Positions 51,077 to 60,476 of a stretch of 64,000 nucleotides of DNA are shown one piece after another (positions within the stretch are counted from its first letter, which is position 1; each line of letters begins with the position of its first letter). This stretch comes from Synergistaceae bacterium UBA6101. GTDB taxonomy: Bacteria > Synergistota > Synergistia > Synergistales > Synergistaceae. The stretch is from assembly GCA_002428495.1 (NCBI GenBank), contig DIWR01000015.1, positions 1-64,000 on the forward strand, in the 5' to 3' direction. The notes beneath the pieces are model-generated. The model made no database searches and was not told the DNA's origin. It was given only the letters and a program-made list of their open reading frames with translations. The position numbers were made by a program, and so were the translations under genes.

Positions 51077-54000
51077 TTACGCCCTCTGTCTTTTCGAAAG
51101 GCTATTGGCAACAGCCCAGGCAGCAGCCATTGAGTGCAGGCACGGTACTCCGGCTGCAGAAGCACTTCTCCTGAGTTCAGCCCCGTGCATTATGTGGCGT
51201 TCATTTCCTCCGGGGATATTGAGCACCAGGTCCCATTCTCCTTTTCTGAGCCTTTCAACAAGCTCTTCCTGCCGGACAGTGTTAACTTCGATGCCCCATT
51301 TGGAGAGATAATCCGAAGTGCCTGATGTCGCATCGACCTTCCACCCTAAAGCAGTGAACTGGGCCGCTGTTGACATTGACTCTGCCTTTTGTGAATCAGC
51401 TATGCTCATCAGTATCCTTCCTTTTGCAGGGGGCATCCATCCTGCTCCCTGCAGTCCGTCCATCATCGCATCAGCAAGGTCGTCTCCAAGCCCGAGGCTT
51501 TCTCCGGTCGACATCATCCTTGGTCCGAGTTTAGGGTCGATCCCGGGAAGCTTGTCATTAGAGAAAACCGGGACCTTTACCCCCCACTGACCGCTTTTTG
51601 GCAAAATGCCAAGTCCATACCCCATATCCGTCAGTTTTTCTCCGAGGGCTACACCTACTGCCAGATCGACCATTGGTATTTTTGATATTTTGCTGCATAT
51701 CGGGACAGTACGGCTTGCCCGCGGGTTCGCCTCGATTATCCAGAAGAGACCGTCCTTGAGGACAAACTGTATGTTGAGGAGGCCGTGGATATCCAGCTCT
51801 TTTGATATCATTTTTACAGTTTCAAGGACCTGTTTCTGCTGCTCATCAGTAAGAGAGAAGCTCGGGAAAACTGCGATCGAATCACCCGAATGGATGCCGG
51901 AAGGGTCGATATGTTCAAATATACCCGGGATCAGAACATCTTCGCCGTCACAGACAGCGTCGCATTCGAATTCCTTCCCCTGAAGGAAACGGTCGATCAT
52001 CACCTTTTGTCCCTGCACAGCCTCAAAGGCCTCTGAGAGAACTTCTATCATTTCCTTTTCGCTGTAGACTGTCTTCATCGCGACCCCGCCTATTACAAAG
52101 CTGGGCCTTATCATAAGAGGATATCCCAGATCCTGGGCGACTTTGCATGCTTCATCCACGGAAGCCACATCGACACCTTCAGGCTGGTAAATATTCAGTT
52201 TGCTTAGCAGTCTTGAGAATTTACCTCTGTCTTCTGCAGCGTCAATAACATTCTGATCCGGTCCGAGAAGCCTGATCCCCTCAGCTGCCAGGTCAAGTCC
52301 AAGTCTGAGCGAGGTCTGTCCTCCAAAACAGGCGAATACTCCTTTGGCTCTTTCACGCTCAAGTACAGCCATTGCATCATCGATGTAGAGAGGCTCCAGA
52401 TAGAGTGCATCGGAGATATCATGGTCTGTGCTCACTGTTTCAGGATTGACATTCATCATTATTGCCCTTATCCCTCTTCTGCGCAGCGCTTCGACAGCTT
52501 TTACACAGCAATAATCGAACTCTACCCCCTGGGCGATCCTTATCGCGCCTGAACCAAGGACGGCTATGCCTCCCTCGCTCTCTTCCCAGGGATCACTCTT
52601 TACTCCATAGGCCGCATAGTAGTAGCCTGAACCGGAAGGAAACTCTCCGGCGCACCCGTCTACTTCACGGTATCCTGTATGGCAGTTTTCTGACTCAAGT
52701 ATCTTCAATGTCTCGTCTTTTGATATCCCGGCTGATGCTGATATGCGGCTTATTGACATTCCTTTCATCCGTGCAGAGACTACATTGCCGTTTACAGGCC
52801 CGTCTTCTTCCAGATATTTTTCCGCAAGCTGGATCTTATTGAGCTGTTCGATAAAATATTTTCTGATGTGGGTCCTTTTAGACATTTCATCAACAGTTGC
52901 GGAACTCCTTCTAAGAAGTTCTGTGATCGCTTCCAGCCTCAGATAAGTCGGGGCTGTTATCTGTTCCCATAGTTTCCTCGTCTCCCACGAACGCATCCTC
53001 CTGTCTGGAAGGTACCTTCCCCTTTCAAGAGAACGGCAGGCCTTTACAAGGGCCTGAGCGAATGTGGCTCCGAGCGCAAGGACTTCTCCTGTGGCTTTCA
53101 TCCTCGGTCCGAGAGAGGAATCAGCCTGCGGAAAAGTGTCGAAGGGCCATGAGGGGACTTTCACCGCTACGTAATCAAGAGCAGGTTCAGATAATGCGCT
53201 GCCCGCTCCCGTGACCGGATTTGCCATCTCTGTGAGGTCCATGCCTATTGCAATTTTTGCGGCCATCCTAGCTATCGGATATCCTGTTGCCTTGCTTGCA
53301 AGGGCGCTCGACCTGCTCGCCCTCGGATTTACCTCTATAACGTAGTACTCATTGCCGTCCGGGGAGAGTGCGAACTGAACGTTGCACGCACCGCGGATCT
53401 CAAGAACATCCACTATTTTTAAAGCCGCGGTCCGGAGCATCTGCCATTCCCTGTCTGTCAGCGTGAGGGCCGGGGAAACCACTATCGAATCTCCAGTGTG
53501 GACACCCATCGGGTCTATGTTCTCCATGCTGCATACTGCAAGGGCGTTTCCAATGTTGTCCCGAACCACTTCGACTTCTATCTCATGCCAGCCTTCAAGA
53601 TAACGCTCGATCAAAGCCCTTCCGACAGGAGAGGCTGTAAGGGCATCTTCCACCTGGACCACAAAATCTTCTATGTTCCTGACGACTGAGTTGCCCGATC
53701 CTCCAAGCGTAAAGTCCGGACGAAGTATAAGCGGAAGGGGCGAATGCATCGCAAATTCCTGAGCGCCTGCGACAGAAGATATCCCCCGGCTTGCAATTAT
53801 CGGCTGATCTGCATCTATCATTGCCTTTCTGAAAGGTTCCCTGCCTTCGGCACGCTCGATCGCTCCAGGCTGTGTGCCCAGTACCCTGCATCCGTATTTA
53901 TCCCACATTCCTCTCTTCTCGCACTCCATGCAGAGGTTAAGCCCCGTCTGTCCACCCAGTGTCGCAACTACACCATCCGGCCTGTATTCAGACAGGATCT

Positions 54001-54223
54001 CCTCTACTGATTCGGGCAGCAGAGGCTTTATACAGACGATATCAGCGACGGTGAGGTCAGTCTGGATAGTTGCAGGGTTGCTGTTGAGAAGGATCACTTC
54101 GCAGCCTTCCTCTTTGAGGGCACGGCAGGCCTGACTTCCGGCGTAATCAAACTCAGCGGCCTGTCCTATGCGTATCGGTCCCGAGCCAAGGACAAGTACT
54201 CTTTTTATGCTGTTATCCTTCAT
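51077..54223 (-). CDS. carB: Carbamoyl-phosphate synthase large subunit
   Basis: 1048-residue enzyme joining bicarbonate, ammonia and two ATP into carbamoyl phosphate. The two ATP-grasp halves are clear: GSGPIRIGQAAEFDYAGSQA at the start and GSGAIRIAQGVEFDYCCVKA about 550 residues later. Internal repeats include EVNPRASRSSAL and EANPRASRTVPI. The C-terminal MGS-like allosteric domain (about 930-1048) is present. Slightly shorter than the 1073 residues of E. coli. It follows carA by two bases. Confidence 0.96.
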   Translation of the reverse strand: MKDNSIKRVLVLGSGPIRIGQAAEFDYAGSQACRALKEEGCEVILLNSNPATIQTDLTVADIVCIKPLLPESVEEILSEYRPDGVVATLGGQTGLNLCMECEKRGMWDKYGCRVLGTQPGAIERAEGREPFRKAMIDADQPIIASRGISSVAGAQEFAMHSPLPLILRPDFTLGGSGNSVVRNIEDFVVQVEDALTASPVGRALIERYLEGWHEIEVEVVRDNIGNALAVCSMENIDPMGVHTGDSIVVSPALTLTDREWQMLRTAALKIVDVLEIRGACNVQFALSPDGNEYYVIEVNPRASRSSALASKATGYPIARMAAKIAIGMDLTEMANPVTGAGSALSEPALDYVAVKVPSWPFDTFPQADSSLGPRMKATGEVLALGATFAQALVKACRSLERGRYLPDRRMRSWETRKLWEQITAPTYLRLEAITELLRRSSATVDEMSKRTHIRKYFIEQLNKIQLAEKYLEEDGPVNGNVVSARMKGMSISRISASAGISKDETLKILESENCHTGYREVDGCAGEFPSGSGYYYAAYGVKSDPWEESEGGIAVLGSGAIRIAQGVEFDYCCVKAVEALRRRGIRAIMMNVNPETVSTDHDISDALYLEPLYIDDAMAVLERERAKGVFACFGGQTSLRLGLDLAAEGIRLLGPDQNVIDAAEDRGKFSRLLSKLNIYQPEGVDVASVDEACKVAQDLGYPLMIRPSFVIGGVAMKTVYSEKEMIEVLSEAFEAVQGQKVMIDRFLQGKEFECDAVCDGEDVLIPGIFEHIDPSGIHSGDSIAVFPSFSLTDEQQKQVLETVKMISKELDIHGLLNIQFVLKDGLFWIIEANPRASRTVPICSKISKIPMVDLAVGVALGEKLTDMGYGLGILPKSGQWGVKVPVFSNDKLPGIDPKLGPRMMSTGESLGLGDDLADAMMDGLQGAGWMPPAKGRILMSIADSQKAESMSTAAQFTALGWKVDATSGTSDYLSKWGIEVNTVRQEELVERLRKGEWDLVLNIPGGNERHIMHGAELRRSASAAGVPCLHSMAAAWAVANSLSKRQRA

Positions 54224-54225
54224 CG

Positions 54226-55278
54226 TTATCTCTCCCCTGACTCGCGAACGTGTGAGACAAAATCATCAAATATGTATCCTGCGTCTTCCGGTCCCGGCGA
54301 CGCTTCAGGATGAAACTGAACACTGGATGCGTCAAGATCCTTATGCAGGAGGCCTTCGACTGTTCCGTCCCCAAGGTGCTTAAAGGAGACCTCAAGCCCT
54401 GTCCCTTTCAGGCTCTCTTCAGTAACGACATACTGGTGGTTCTGGCTTGTCAATATTCCTCTGCCTGTGGCGGTGTCGATCACTGCCTGATTCGCTCCCC
54501 TGTGCCCGTACCTGAGCTTATGTGTCATTGCCCCGCAGGCTCTTGCCAAAAGCTGATGTCCAAGACAGATCCCAAGCACAGGTTTTTTGCCGAGGATCTT
54601 CCTTATTTCTTTCGCCTCAGATCCAAGCACCGAAGGATCTCCCGGGCCGTTGCTCAGTATGATCCCGCTGACTCCGCTGGAAAGGATATCCTCTGCTTTC
54701 GTGGTGTTCGGAAACCTTACCACCCTGAATCCTCTTCCTGCTATGCTTCTTATTATATTTTCCTTCGCTCCGTAATCTATCACACCGATAGAGAGAGCAC
54801 CTTCTCCGATCACTTCGATTTCTTTGCAGGAAACTTTACTCACCATGTCATGAGGAAGTTCTTTTATCTGAGGAAGAGCGGGTTTGTGATCGAGCCTGCC
54901 CATTATCGAACCAAGTTCACGGATCTTTAATATAAGCTGTCTTGTATCCGCGCCATCTACCAATGGCCTCCCGTTTTCAGTCATCCATGAACTGAGAGAA
55001 CCAAACCGTCCATTTTCTGTTTCATCAAGGTTGGATACCAATGCAGCAGAAAGCCAAACTCGTCGTCCCTCAAGCCTCTCTGCGTCAACTCCGTATATCC
55101 CTACGGGAGGGAAAGCGAAGACAACGATCTGTCCGCAGTAAGAAGGGTCGGAAAGGGTCTGAGGGTAGCCGCATCCTGCAGTAGTGAATACGACTTCTCC
55201 CTCGACCGGGGCTGTGATTTCACCTTTTCCGCTCCAGACAGTTCCGTCAGCAAGGGTAAGGAACAGGTTGCTTTTCAT
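54226..55278 (-). CDS. carA: Carbamoyl-phosphate synthase small subunit
   Basis: 350-residue glutaminase subunit that feeds ammonia to CarB. The nucleophile is the cysteine in GICLGHQLLARA; the His-Glu pair is in VQFHPEASPG. The N-terminal domain begins LFLTLADGTVWSGKG. The ATG at 55278 was preferred because it has AAGGGG nine bases upstream; the one at 55302 has none. Somewhat shorter than E. coli CarA (382). No arginine or pyrimidine genes flank it. Confidence 0.94.
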   Translation of the reverse strand: MKSNLFLTLADGTVWSGKGEITAPVEGEVVFTTAGCGYPQTLSDPSYCGQIVVFAFPPVGIYGVDAERLEGRRVWLSAALVSNLDETENGRFGSLSSWMTENGRPLVDGADTRQLILKIRELGSIMGRLDHKPALPQIKELPHDMVSKVSCKEIEVIGEGALSIGVIDYGAKENIIRSIAGRGFRVVRFPNTTKAEDILSSGVSGIILSNGPGDPSVLGSEAKEIRKILGKKPVLGICLGHQLLARACGAMTHKLRYGHRGANQAVIDTATGRGILTSQNHQYVVTEESLKGTGLEVSFKHLGDGTVEGLLHKDLDASSVQFHPEASPGPEDAGYIFDDFVSHVRESGER

Positions 55279-55544
55279 GTTTGGTATCCCCTTTGTCTCC
55301 ATATAAAATGGGAAATTAGTTTCACTTTTATTCCGACAGGACAGTTTACTAAACCTAAAATTTAGTTTTGTTTATTATGTATTTTTACCTGCGGTTCAAA
55401 GTTCTTGAGTATTATAACGTTGTATCGAGATTCGTCAAGAGTATTATTTTGATTGCAAAGCAAGTTGCAGCAAAAGTACAATCGGTTGCACAATTTGCGA
55501 ATATTTCATTACGGATTATAATTTAACAGGGGTGCGAGAAAAAC

Positions 55545-56042
55545 ATGGAGCATAGTTTTGAGCCGATCATAGACCGCAGATCCAGGCTGCTTATCCTGGG
55601 CTCTCTGCCCGGAGTCAGATCCTTGATGGAAAATGAATATTACGGCAACTGGCAGAATAAATTTTGGAAAATAATTTTTTCTGTTTTTGGCAGGCCCCTT
55701 TGCACAGACTACATTTCAAAGGTCCTGTTTTTACATGATCATAATATAGCGCTCTGGGATGTGATCAAAAGCGCGGACCGCAGCGGAAGCAGCGACAGTA
55801 ATATAAAAGCGGCCATTGCAAATGACATTCCTAAACTCCTGCAAGATCACCCGGGGATATCCTTCATTATTTTCAACGGCCAGTTCGCATTCAAAAGTTA
55901 TAGGAATTTTTTTGGTAAGCCGCAGATGCCGTTTGAAGTACTTCTCTCAACAAGCCCCGCATGCGCAGGAAGAGACAAAGAAAAACATGAGATGTGGGAA
56001 AGAGCCGTAAAGGGCGCATTGGGGGATGACAAAAAAGCTTAA
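55545..56042 (+). CDS. Hypoxanthine/uracil-DNA glycosylase family protein
   Basis: 165-residue protein of the uracil-DNA-glycosylase superfamily, closest to the hypoxanthine-DNA (deoxyinosine) glycosylase branch. It has PIIDRRSRLLILGSLPG with the catalytic-loop region, YYGNWQNKFWKIIFSVFG, HDHNIALWDVIKSADR and LLSTSPACAG. It removes deaminated bases from DNA. Single gene transcribed away from carA, with a GGGGTGCGAG site before the ATG. Exact base preference cannot be told. Confidence 0.82.
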   Translation: MEHSFEPIIDRRSRLLILGSLPGVRSLMENEYYGNWQNKFWKIIFSVFGRPLCTDYISKVLFLHDHNIALWDVIKSADRSGSSDSNIKAAIANDIPKLLQDHPGISFIIFNGQFAFKSYRNFFGKPQMPFEVLLSTSPACAGRDKEKHEMWERAVKGALGDDKKA

Positions 56043-56077
56043 TTGCGCCCTCTTAAAAGAGATCCTTAGGAAAAGAG

Positions 56078-57295
56078 TTATTCGTATTTCAGTGCGTCGA
56101 TCGGATCAAGCAGGGAAGCCTTCCAGGCCGGATAATATCCAAAACCCACACCTACAAGAACCGAAAAAACAAATGCAAGTATTATTGATCCGGCTGAGAA
56201 TATTGGGGGCGCAGAGGTAAGGGAAGCAAGAGCATGCCCGGCAAAAACTCCCAATATTATCCCGGTCGTTCCTCCCACCATTGACAGAACTACAGCCTCA
56301 ATGAGGAACTGAAAACGGATATCGCGCGACTTGGCTCCGACCGCCATCCTTATGCCTATCTCCCTGGTCCGTTCCGTTACGGAGACAAGCATTATGTTCA
56401 TTATGCCTATGCCTCCGACCACCAGGGATATTACGGCTATTGATCCAAGCAGCATCGACATTATTGCAGTGGTCTTCCTTCTGGCCTCAAGCATCTGGGA
56501 TATGTTCCTTACAGAAAAGTCATCAGGTTCACCCGCCCTTATCTTGTGCCTTTCCCTCATAAGGGCTTCAGTTTCGTTTTGTATGTATTGAAGTGCGTTC
56601 ATGGAAACGCCTTTAATGTATATTGTGCTGATCCTCCCCGGCGTGTTCCACCTGACCAGTCTTCTTTGGGCTGCCGTCAGAGGCACCAGAACGAGGTCAT
56701 CCTGATCCTGTCCCATCGTGTTCTGTCCCTTGGCCTTTAATACCCCTATTATCGTAAAGGGGACCTTCTTGATCCTTATCGATTTCCCCACCGGGTCTTC
56801 TCCAAAGAACATCTTGTCTGCTATAGTCTTTCCAATGACTGCTATCTTTGCACCCTGTCTGACATCGCTTGCATTTATGTTCCTGCCGTAGTCAACTTCT
56901 CGATCCTGAACAAGCGAATAAGATGGGGTGCTTCCAGTAACACTCGTGCTCCAGTTTGTATTGCCGTAAACAAGCTGCGCGGACGTGTTGATCATAGGCG
57001 CCACAGCCTCTATGCCTGAAACTTCCCTCTCTATGGCAAGCGCGTCATCATATGTCAGGTATTTGACGGTTCCGGAAGCTGACGATGCAGACCTGTCAGG
57101 AAAGACCATGATAAAATTGCTCCCGAACGAGGCTATCTGCTCGTCAATGCTTTTGTTGGCTCCCTGTCCGACTGCAAAGGCCGCTATTACAGCCGCGACG
57201 CCAATTATTATTCCAAGGGCGGTCAACATAGACCTTGTTTTATTCCTTCGGAGCGCCCTGACTGCGGTACGGGAAATTTCAGCCATTGAGATCAT
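56078..57295 (-). CDS. ABC transporter permease, MacB/LolC-like
   Basis: 405-residue inner-membrane protein: one N-terminal helix (about 22-42), a large periplasmic MacB-PCD domain (about 50-265), then three helices near 280-395 ending in a FtsX-type segment (GIGIMNIMLVSVTERTREIGIRMAVGAKSRDI). It transmits force to the MacA-TolC channel. The ATG overlaps the ATPase stop by four bases and has GGGAGGTG before it. Unlike E. coli MacB, the ATPase and permease are separate genes. Last gene of the efflux operon. Confidence 0.92.
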   Translation of the reverse strand: MISMAEISRTAVRALRRNKTRSMLTALGIIIGVAAVIAAFAVGQGANKSIDEQIASFGSNFIMVFPDRSASSASGTVKYLTYDDALAIEREVSGIEAVAPMINTSAQLVYGNTNWSTSVTGSTPSYSLVQDREVDYGRNINASDVRQGAKIAVIGKTIADKMFFGEDPVGKSIRIKKVPFTIIGVLKAKGQNTMGQDQDDLVLVPLTAAQRRLVRWNTPGRISTIYIKGVSMNALQYIQNETEALMRERHKIRAGEPDDFSVRNISQMLEARRKTTAIMSMLLGSIAVISLVVGGIGIMNIMLVSVTERTREIGIRMAVGAKSRDIRFQFLIEAVVLSMVGGTTGIILGVFAGHALASLTSAPPIFSAGSIILAFVFSVLVGVGFGYYPAWKASLLDPIDALKYE

Positions 57296-57993
57296 GATAC
57301 TTTCACCTCCCGGTTTATCTCGTCACTTGTGATCATTCCGTCCTTAAAATGAACTATCCTTTTTGCGTATGCGGCAACATCAGGTTCATGTGTCACCAAA
57401 AGTATTGTTGTGCCGTCTTCTTCGTTGATTTTTTTAAAGAGTTTCATTATCTCGTCGCTGGTCTTTGAATCGAGGTTTCCGGTAGGTTCGTCAGCCATCA
57501 GGATAGGAGCCCTGTTGACGATCCCCCTTGCTATAGCGACCCTTTGCTGCTGACCTCCTGAGAGCTGTGTGGGTTCATGGTAAAGCCTGTCCTCAAGTCC
57601 CATCTGGATCAAGGCTTCTTTTGCCCTCTCCCGGCGTTCTTTTTTCGGCATGCCTGCATAGAGCAGCGGCAGTTCGACATTTTCTATGGCGCTTGTCTTT
57701 TGCAGCAGGTTGAAACCCTGAAAGACAAAGCCTATCGTTCTGTTCCTTATTACTGCCAGGTCATCGCCTTCAAGGTCATTTATGTTCTGCCCGTTGAGGA
57801 TATAGGTCCCTGATGTCGGCTTGTCGAGACATCCCAGGATGTTCATCGTTGTAGATTTACCTGAACCGGAGGGGCCCATCATGGCTACAAACTCACTTTT
57901 TTCCACGGAAATGCTGATGCCGTGAAGTATCTCTACTTCCTCTTTTCCCATACTGAAGCTTTTTCGGATATCCCTCAGTTCGACCAGAGCCAT
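57292..57993 (-). CDS. ABC transporter ATP-binding protein, MacB/LolD-like
   Basis: 233-residue ATPase. Walker A GPSGSGKST near residue 40, signature LSGGQQQRVAIARG, Walker B ILMADEPTGNLD and a following STHE-type H-loop (LVTHEPDVA). FVFQGFNLLQKTSAIENVELPL is the typical Q-loop region. It supplies energy to the MacB-like permease encoded next, with a four-base overlap, and follows the MacA-like gene directly. Confidence 0.94.
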   Translation of the reverse strand: MALVELRDIRKSFSMGKEEVEILHGISISVEKSEFVAMMGPSGSGKSTTMNILGCLDKPTSGTYILNGQNINDLEGDDLAVIRNRTIGFVFQGFNLLQKTSAIENVELPLLYAGMPKKERRERAKEALIQMGLEDRLYHEPTQLSGGQQQRVAIARGIVNRAPILMADEPTGNLDSKTSDEIMKLFKKINEEDGTTILLVTHEPDVAAYAKRIVHFKDGMITSDEINREVKVS

Positions 57994-59193
57994 CTATTTC
58001 TCTCCGTTTGGAACAATGATGCCCGTGATTACTTCATCGCCTTCGCTGAGCCCTGATATTATCTCTGTGTTCTGACCGTCGGAGATACCTCTTTCGACCT
58101 CTATCCTTACAGGGGTCTTTTTTTCAATCATGTAGACTGCAGGCTTTTTTACTTCTGCAATGGTCTGTTTTCCCGTCATTCCCGCGCCGGGCTGACCAGA
58201 ATTTGCGGAAGGATCTGCAGGTTTGAATCTGAAAGCGCTGTTAGGAACTACTATTACATCCTCGCGTTCTTCAACAATCAGAGAGACGTTGGCAGTCATC
58301 CCCGGCATCAGAAGCCCCTTGTTATTCGATACTTTGACTATCACTACGTAAGTCACAACATTGTCTGTGGTTGTAGGAGAGAGCCTGACCTGAGTAACAA
58401 CACCACTAAAGGGATCGTTTGGATGAGCGTCTACGGTAAATGTCGCTTTCTGCCCTTCCCTTACACCGCCGATGTCAGCTTCATCCACGTTGACTTCTAC
58501 CTGCATCTGGCTAAGGTCCTTTGCTATTTCGGCTATGCTGGGCGTCTGGTAACTTGCTGCAACCGTCTGCCCTTTTTCAACGTTTTTAGCGACCACTACT
58601 CCGTCAACAGGGGAATATATCCGAGTGTATCCGAGATTGATCTTTGTTTTGTCCAGTGTAGCCTGGTACTGAGCTATCCTCGCTCTTGACGCGGCGACCT
58701 GTGCTTTAGAGGTCAGGTAGGTCTTCTCTTCAGTATCAACGTCTGCTTTTGCGATAAGGTCTTTTTCGGCAAGTTTTCTCGTCCTTGCGAGACTTTTCTC
58801 GGCATTTGCCAGAACTGCTTCTGAATTCATCAGATCTGCTCTTGCCGCCATCAAATTTGCCTCTGCCTGTGCAACATCCGTCTGCTGAGTTGCCGAATCT
58901 ATTTCAGCAATGATCTGGCCTTTCTTGACCACACTGTTGTAATCTATGTATATTTCTTTTACTGTTCCAGATATCTGCGTACCGACATCGACAGTCTCCA
59001 CCGCGTCCAGAGTTCCTGTGGCCTGTATGACTGAACGGAGGTCTGACCTTTCTGCCCTCACAGTTTTGTACTGGATCTCTTCCGCACCTTTGCTGTAGTA
59101 CCATAGAAATCCGCCGGAGATACCTATCAAAACCAGAATAGCGGCCATGATCCTTCTCTTTAGTTTTTTTGAAATTTTATCAGCGATATTCAT
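57994..59193 (-). CDS. Periplasmic adaptor, MacA/HlyD family
   Basis: 399-residue membrane-fusion protein: one N-terminal helix about 15-33, then lipoyl half-motifs (VVKKGQIIAEID; the partner near VVVAKNVEKGQTV), a coiled-coil hairpin (about 95-180, rich in Ala, Glu, Lys) and beta-barrel and membrane-proximal domains. It bridges MacB to TolC. The stop meets the ATPase start, and its start overlaps the TolC stop by four bases. A Gly/Pro/Ser-rich insert near residue 335 contains a CGTCATTCCCG-type DNA motif (58174-58186). Confidence 0.92.
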   Translation of the reverse strand: MNIADKISKKLKRRIMAAILVLIGISGGFLWYYSKGAEEIQYKTVRAERSDLRSVIQATGTLDAVETVDVGTQISGTVKEIYIDYNSVVKKGQIIAEIDSATQQTDVAQAEANLMAARADLMNSEAVLANAEKSLARTRKLAEKDLIAKADVDTEEKTYLTSKAQVAASRARIAQYQATLDKTKINLGYTRIYSPVDGVVVAKNVEKGQTVAASYQTPSIAEIAKDLSQMQVEVNVDEADIGGVREGQKATFTVDAHPNDPFSGVVTQVRLSPTTTDNVVTYVVIVKVSNNKGLLMPGMTANVSLIVEEREDVIVVPNSAFRFKPADPSANSGQPGAGMTGKQTIAEVKKPAVYMIEKKTPVRIEVERGISDGQNTEIISGLSEGDEVITGIIVPNGEK

Positions 59194-60443
59194 TCTTCAA
59201 GACCTCCCATGGCCTTTTCGAGATCAAGACGTTTTGCTTTACATTCATATAGGGAGAGTATCGTGTTCGTCTGAGCTGAAGCATAACTTTCGACTGCATC
59301 CGATATTTCAAGGCTGCTTCCTACACCTGCCTCATATCGTCCCTCGGCAAGTTCGTATGTCTCCTTAGCCTGTCTTTCAGCTTCAAGTGATGCGTTAAGG
59401 GCCTCCCTGGCCTCAGCAAGTGCATACCATGCCTTTCTTACTTCCAGCATTACACCATTTGATGCGCTGTCCAGTTGAGCCCTTGCTGTAACCAGGTCTG
59501 CCTCAGCACCCTGTACCCTGCTTCTGGTAAGTCCCCCGTCGTATAACGGAAAGTTAAGAGAAAGCTTTGCATTCCAGCCATTGTCATCAAAAGGGGCGCT
59601 GCCGTATGCATTGTAGCCGGCAGATGCGCTTATTTCCGGAGAAAGACCCTTTTTTTCCAATGCCAGCACAGTCTCGGCATATTCTACTTTTTTCCGCTGT
59701 GAGGCAAGATCAGGCCTGTTTAAGACCGCTCTTTCGACAGCCTGGTCTATCGGAACGCTCCATTCTTTATATGACAATACATCCGCAACATTTTTTATGT
59801 CCATCATTGGAATTCCCATCGAAGATGCAAGCTGTGCCCTGTATTGTTCAGTGGCCGACTCCGCTTTTACCAGAGCAAGTTTTGAATTGGCAAGATCCGA
59901 CTCCGCCTTTGTAACTTCAATTTTTGGCTTAGTGCCAACTTCGTAGTATGATTTTGCCCACAAAAGCCTCTTCTGATAATTTTCAAACCTTGCTTTTGCC
60001 ACCTCATGCTGCCTCATCGCCCTGTTAAGGTTGTAGTAGGCAGACCGGACCCCCGCAATAATTTTGTCCCTGGTATCTAAGTATTCTGCATCTGCAGCAC
60101 CCATGCTGATCCTCGCCCCTTCGATCTTGAGTCCTCTTTTGCCCCAGTCATAAACTGACTGTTCAAGCGAGATAGATGCGTTGTACCTTCCTGAATCGGT
60201 TGCTGAATCTGTGCTGTCACTTCTTGTGTTTGTGGCGCCTCCCTTTATCTGCGGCCTGCTGTCAGCCGCGCTCTGGCCGACAGCAGCTTTTTTTGAAGCA
60301 ACTTTGCTCTCTGCTGCGACCATGTCCGGGTGTTTTTCAAGAGCCGTTCTGACGCATGATTCAAGCGTTAGCGTTTCGGCTGCAGCCGCACCTGCAAACA
60401 ATATCCGGATCAAAAATAACGCCGCTATGATTTTATTTCTCAA
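59190..60443 (-). CDS. Outer-membrane efflux protein, TolC family
   Basis: 417-residue outer-membrane channel. Signal peptide about 1-22 (FAGAAAAE). Two tandem OEP repeats make up the rest, with long amphipathic helices (ALVKAESATEQYRAQLASS; AYNAYGSAPFDD between strands). TolC trimers span the outer membrane and periplasm. It completes the tripartite pump with the MacA- and MacB-like proteins and follows the kinase gene by 33 bases. Confidence 0.92.
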   Translation of the reverse strand: MRNKIIAALFLIRILFAGAAAAETLTLESCVRTALEKHPDMVAAESKVASKKAAVGQSAADSRPQIKGGATNTRSDSTDSATDSGRYNASISLEQSVYDWGKRGLKIEGARISMGAADAEYLDTRDKIIAGVRSAYYNLNRAMRQHEVAKARFENYQKRLLWAKSYYEVGTKPKIEVTKAESDLANSKLALVKAESATEQYRAQLASSMGIPMMDIKNVADVLSYKEWSVPIDQAVERAVLNRPDLASQRKKVEYAETVLALEKKGLSPEISASAGYNAYGSAPFDDNGWNAKLSLNFPLYDGGLTRSRVQGAEADLVTARAQLDSASNGVMLEVRKAWYALAEAREALNASLEAERQAKETYELAEGRYEAGVGSSLEISDAVESYASAQTNTILSLYECKAKRLDLEKAMGGLEE

Positions 60444-60476
60444 CAGACCATGTACCTCCGATCAAAATATTCCTTT

